NCBI GenBank assembly: GCA_037074765.1
Contig: JBAMDO010000011.1
Coordinates: 310,001-374,000 of the forward strand
Length of the DNA: 64,000 bases
Source: Mansonella perstans
Taxonomy: Eukaryota > Nematoda > Chromadorea > Rhabditida > Onchocercidae
Direction of reading: 5' to 3'
Of the stretch, positions 60,891 through 64,000 are shown piece after piece. Position 1 is the stretch's first letter. Every line of letters starts with the position of its first letter. The position numbers and the translations under genes were made by a program. A model generated the notes under the pieces. It was not told the DNA's origin and ran no database searches. It saw only the letters and a program-made list of their open reading frames with translations.

Positions 60891-63827
60891 GTTATCTATC
60901 CTTTTATTCGCAATATAATTATGTCTCATTTTATTATGCAAAACATTTGAAGCTTACAAAATAATAATTATTAAATGCCATGATTAATATTGCAATAACT
61001 ATTACCATCTTGATATTGATTTTGAGATTTCAATTAGTTCTCATTTTCAGATTTTGACTTAATTAATCTGATGATCTTAATTATTCGCCATTTTTCCGGT
61101 AAACATTTGGAAAGGCCTGTTACGATTTAGATTCTGATAAGTATTCAAGGAAAATATTACACTAGCAATAAGAAGCGTAAAATTTAGAAATTGGAATATT
61201 TCAAAATGATAGCAAAATTTTAACTGTTATCAGCATCATCAAAATATGATGGCAGTATGTGTTGTTGTAGTATGATTTAATTTATGCACAATAAAGGACT
61301 GTAATTTCGCAGGTAATAAAACACTAAATTTTAAATCATAAGCTGTTTTAATTCATTGAACTATAAATATTTCAATTTTGCAATTGGGCACTTTGCCTAC
61401 TGGACAATTTTTGATTAAATTTTTCTCCAAATTATTCATAAATATACACAATGATTATTATTCACATTTAGCAGGCAAACATTAATTGAATGAAATATTT
61501 ATTAATTTCAAATGTTAAACAATATTGTATGGACTTTCACATTTGCCTCCATCAAAATTAAATTAACACGATTTTAATTCAGAAATTTCATATTTATTTA
61601 GTGATGAATGCTGAAATAAAATTTGATTTTTCTATTTTTTGCAACTTACGTTATTCAGTTAAAATATTTCACTTGACAGCAAATATATTTCAGTTGTTAA
61701 TTAACGATTTTTTTAAGATTTTTTCTGGAGGATGCATATTAGATGCCTTTTTTTTTTGATCTGTAATGTTTTTCGTTTTTTTTCTGGAAGATTTTTGCTT
61801 TGTTATTTTAAATTTTCGGTAAAAATTGACATAGAAGTGATTGCAGCTATGTTTTGCTGCAGTTTTTCTGTAATTTGATCTATGATTTTTTTAAATTTGA
61901 AATTTCTTTCTAAATTCTTTCTTACTTTATATTATCTGACAGATAATATTTCATTGGCTAGCACTGTACGGAAACTATATTCTTGTCAAAGTTGTGAAAT
62001 AACAGATAAATAATATTTCTTAATCAATAATTAATTAGTAAATTGAATAAATGAGCAATATTCAAAATGAATATATTTTTAAATTTTGAACTTAATGTGT
62101 TTTTTCGTGTGAAATTTTTTCGAGTGTAAATTAAACAATTCGGCTGAGATACATTGAATTCTAAAACTTGAAATTTAAAAATTTTTCATTTCCTTTTAGC
62201 ATTAGATTACAATGTGAAAATATAGCAATACGATAATCTTGTCATATATCACTGTCATGTCAACCATATTACATCACTTCTTTTGTTTCACTTCATCTTT
62301 CTTTTTCTTTTTTGATTTAAACACTTTTCCTAAATGATTGTTGTTAAAAAATTTTTTGCAAATAAACTCCAATTGATTCAAATATCAATATCATTACTGT
62401 TATCACAATATCAGTTATGATAATCAATTATATTATGACACTCTCTGGAATTTGTAGCAATTATTTCCTAATTGATGTTATCATTTTTTTTGTTCTCAAA
62501 TTCATGTAATTTCGTTTTCTGTTTTTACATCTTTATATTATCTAAAATACAATTTCCGGGTCATTATTACTGCTCTTATCAATGTTATCGTTATCGTTAT
62601 TAATGCTACCATTATCGCTATTGTAATTCCTATATTTGTAGTTTTTTAAAGCAATTATCATTTGAAACTTTCTTGCAAACAAATTTGAAAAGTAGAAAAG
62701 TAGGAAAAAATTTAGCAGAAAATTTTGAAATTGTATAAATATAGCAATTATAAACTGTTATTGTTATCAACATCATCACTGAATCATCATTGTCACTACT
62801 AATAACAATTGCAGTAATAGCTATCATCATCTTCATATTCTCCTCATTCCCTTGTTTTAAAAAATGTAAATATAGCAATTACAATTGTTACTATTATCAG
62901 CCTTATCATTAATATTGCTGATGAAAATGATTATTGAAGTCATAATTATAATTATTATCTTCATATTCTTTACTCTTTTAGCTCAAAAAGTATAAATGTA
63001 GCAATATTACAAACTATTATTATTATTATCAATATCATTATCATTACTGATAACAATGATTAGTTAGTTGTGATCGATCATAATTATCATTTCTGATTGC
63101 TTTTAATTCAAGTATTTAATGATAAGGATCAATTCGACCGGATGATTATAGCATGAGCAGAAACTCCTCCCCCTATCCAACCAATCATATGCTTCATAGA
63201 ACATCCTGCTCTCTCCTCTTATCGTTCCATTCACTTATCTATCTCTTTCCCCTCTCCTCCACTACAAACCACTATTATCATTCCGTTGATCATCTATCTA
63301 TTCATCCCAAATCATCAACCAATATTGTTAAGGATAATATCCAATTTTCTAAATTATTTTCTTAATTTAACAAACTTCAAAATATTTATTAAAAATTTCA
63401 ACCATTTTTGAAATATGTCAATACGGCATACTGTACTAGTATTATAATTCATTCAGAAAAAAAAAAAAAAAAAACATTTGAAAAATTGCTAGTAATATGA
63501 AGAATTTTACTTTTCTATAAAAGATCATTTTAAAATAACAAACTAACTTAAAAAACTTTACTTTTCTATAAAGGTTATTTTAAGATAACAAACTAACTTA
63601 AAAAACTTTACTTTTCTATAAAGATCATTTCTATAAAGGTCATTTTAAGATAACAAACCTTAATGTTTTCTATCTATAATCTCTTTCCTAAATCTGAAAT
63701 ATTTGCATAATACGTTTTTTAACTTTCTGAAATATCAGAAGGTTTATCGATAAAAGAACTGATGCATAATCCGAATTTTTTTTATAATCTGTTGAAATTT
63801 CAGATTGAATGCATTGAATGCTTCATT
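60891..63827. other. Presumed upstream region of the gene at the right edge
   Basis: Mostly AT-rich with ATC/ATT simple sequence (62560-62620, 62760-62830, 63010-63060). A GC-richer pyrimidine-rich block (63140-63310) contains a 70-codon plus frame starting at 63153. A three-copy repeat (63507-63656) precedes the last exon. No confident exon was found; the pyrimidine block could be 5' UTR. Confidence 0.4.
63507..63656. repeat. Three-copy tandem repeat, about 50 bp, upstream of the last exon
   Basis: TTTACTTTTCTATAAA(G/A) with the block ATTTTAA(G/A)ATAACAAACTAAC and TTAAAAAAC repeats at 63507, 63557 and 63608. The third copy has an internal short duplication (TTCTATAAAG twice). Confidence 0.85.
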
Positions 63828-64000
63828 ATGTCGATAGCAATGGAAACAACACCGGTATCGGTATCATCAGCATCCGGAGCTGATTTAGATGCTGATAAAT
63901 CATTGGAACAATCACAACATGCACTAAAAATGCAATTATCATGTAGTTCGTCATCAACACCTCCCTTGCAGAATGTATCGGAAAAATCCGACATCCTGCA
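63828..64000 (+). CDS. 5' part of an unidentified Ser/Thr-rich protein, cut by the window edge
   Basis: A plus-strand exon begins after GAAATTTCAG (acceptor ends 63803) and stays open to the last base. From the ATG at 63828 it reads MSIAMETTPVSVSSASGADL, then DADKSLEQSQHALKMQLSCS and SSSTPPLQNVSEKSDIL. The frame is also open back to the acceptor, so this could be an internal exon, but a trans-spliced first exon with a 24-base leader is simpler. A low-complexity Ser/Thr/Gln start after about 30 kb without a gene is typical of transcription or signalling regulators, but no domain is visible and the family cannot be named. GC is much higher than upstream, supporting real coding. Confidence 0.72.
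   Translation, partial: MSIAMETTPVSVSSASGADLDADKSLEQSQHALKMQLSCSSSSTPPLQNVSEKSDIL

Noticed and set aside
1..64000. tRNA, rRNA or spliced-leader RNA genes
   Set aside because: I looked for B-box-like GGTTCGA strings and the SL1 core sequence and saw none, although a covariance-model scan was not possible here.

Overview
The window is AT-rich nuclear DNA of a nematode. Small exons are joined by short GT-AG introns. Several start codons sit a few bases behind a TTTCAG-type acceptor, the usual sign of spliced-leader trans-splicing. The proteins are typical animal orthologs. Composition and intron style would suit a clade III (filarial-like) worm, but that assignment is inference. I rebuilt the genes by hand from splice sites and reading phase; nothing was searched against a database.

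Layout: (1) 0-2.5 kb is AT-rich, with two phase-compatible minus-strand segments that may be the first exons of a gene leaving the window on the left. (2) 2.5-7.3 kb holds, on minus, a five-exon gene for the OSCP subunit of mitochondrial ATP synthase (209 aa). A six-exon plus-strand gene of unknown function lies wholly inside its largest intron. (3) 8.0-9.4 kb, plus, is a CCDC86/Cgr1-family nucleolar protein (155 aa). (4) 10.05-13.15 kb, plus, is Trax (TSNAX, 286 aa, seven exons). (5) 14.0-19.05 kb, minus, is a 12-exon acyl-CoA synthetase/4CL-like ligase (552 aa) that needs two GC-AG introns. (6) 19-28.1 kb is a repeat-rich gene-free spacer between divergent genes. (7) 28.1-34.1 kb, plus, is hexokinase (570 aa, 11 exons) with an unusual C-terminal tail. 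(8) 34.1-63.8 kb is about 30 kb without a confident gene. It is full of poly(A/T) and trinucleotide arrays, with a few GC-richer islands that look like isolated or decayed exons and one perfect 20-bp inverted repeat carrying TTACGTAA. (9) From 63.83 kb a Ser/Thr-rich coding exon opens on plus and runs off the right edge.

The genes are mostly housekeeping: ATP synthesis, ribosome biogenesis, small-RNA processing, CoA-thioester formation and glucose phosphorylation. I see no multi-gene novel system. The most unusual items are local: the nested gene, tandem duplications that copy exon 3' ends with their splice donors in two genes, the GC-AG introns, and the coding-like islands in the 30 kb desert.
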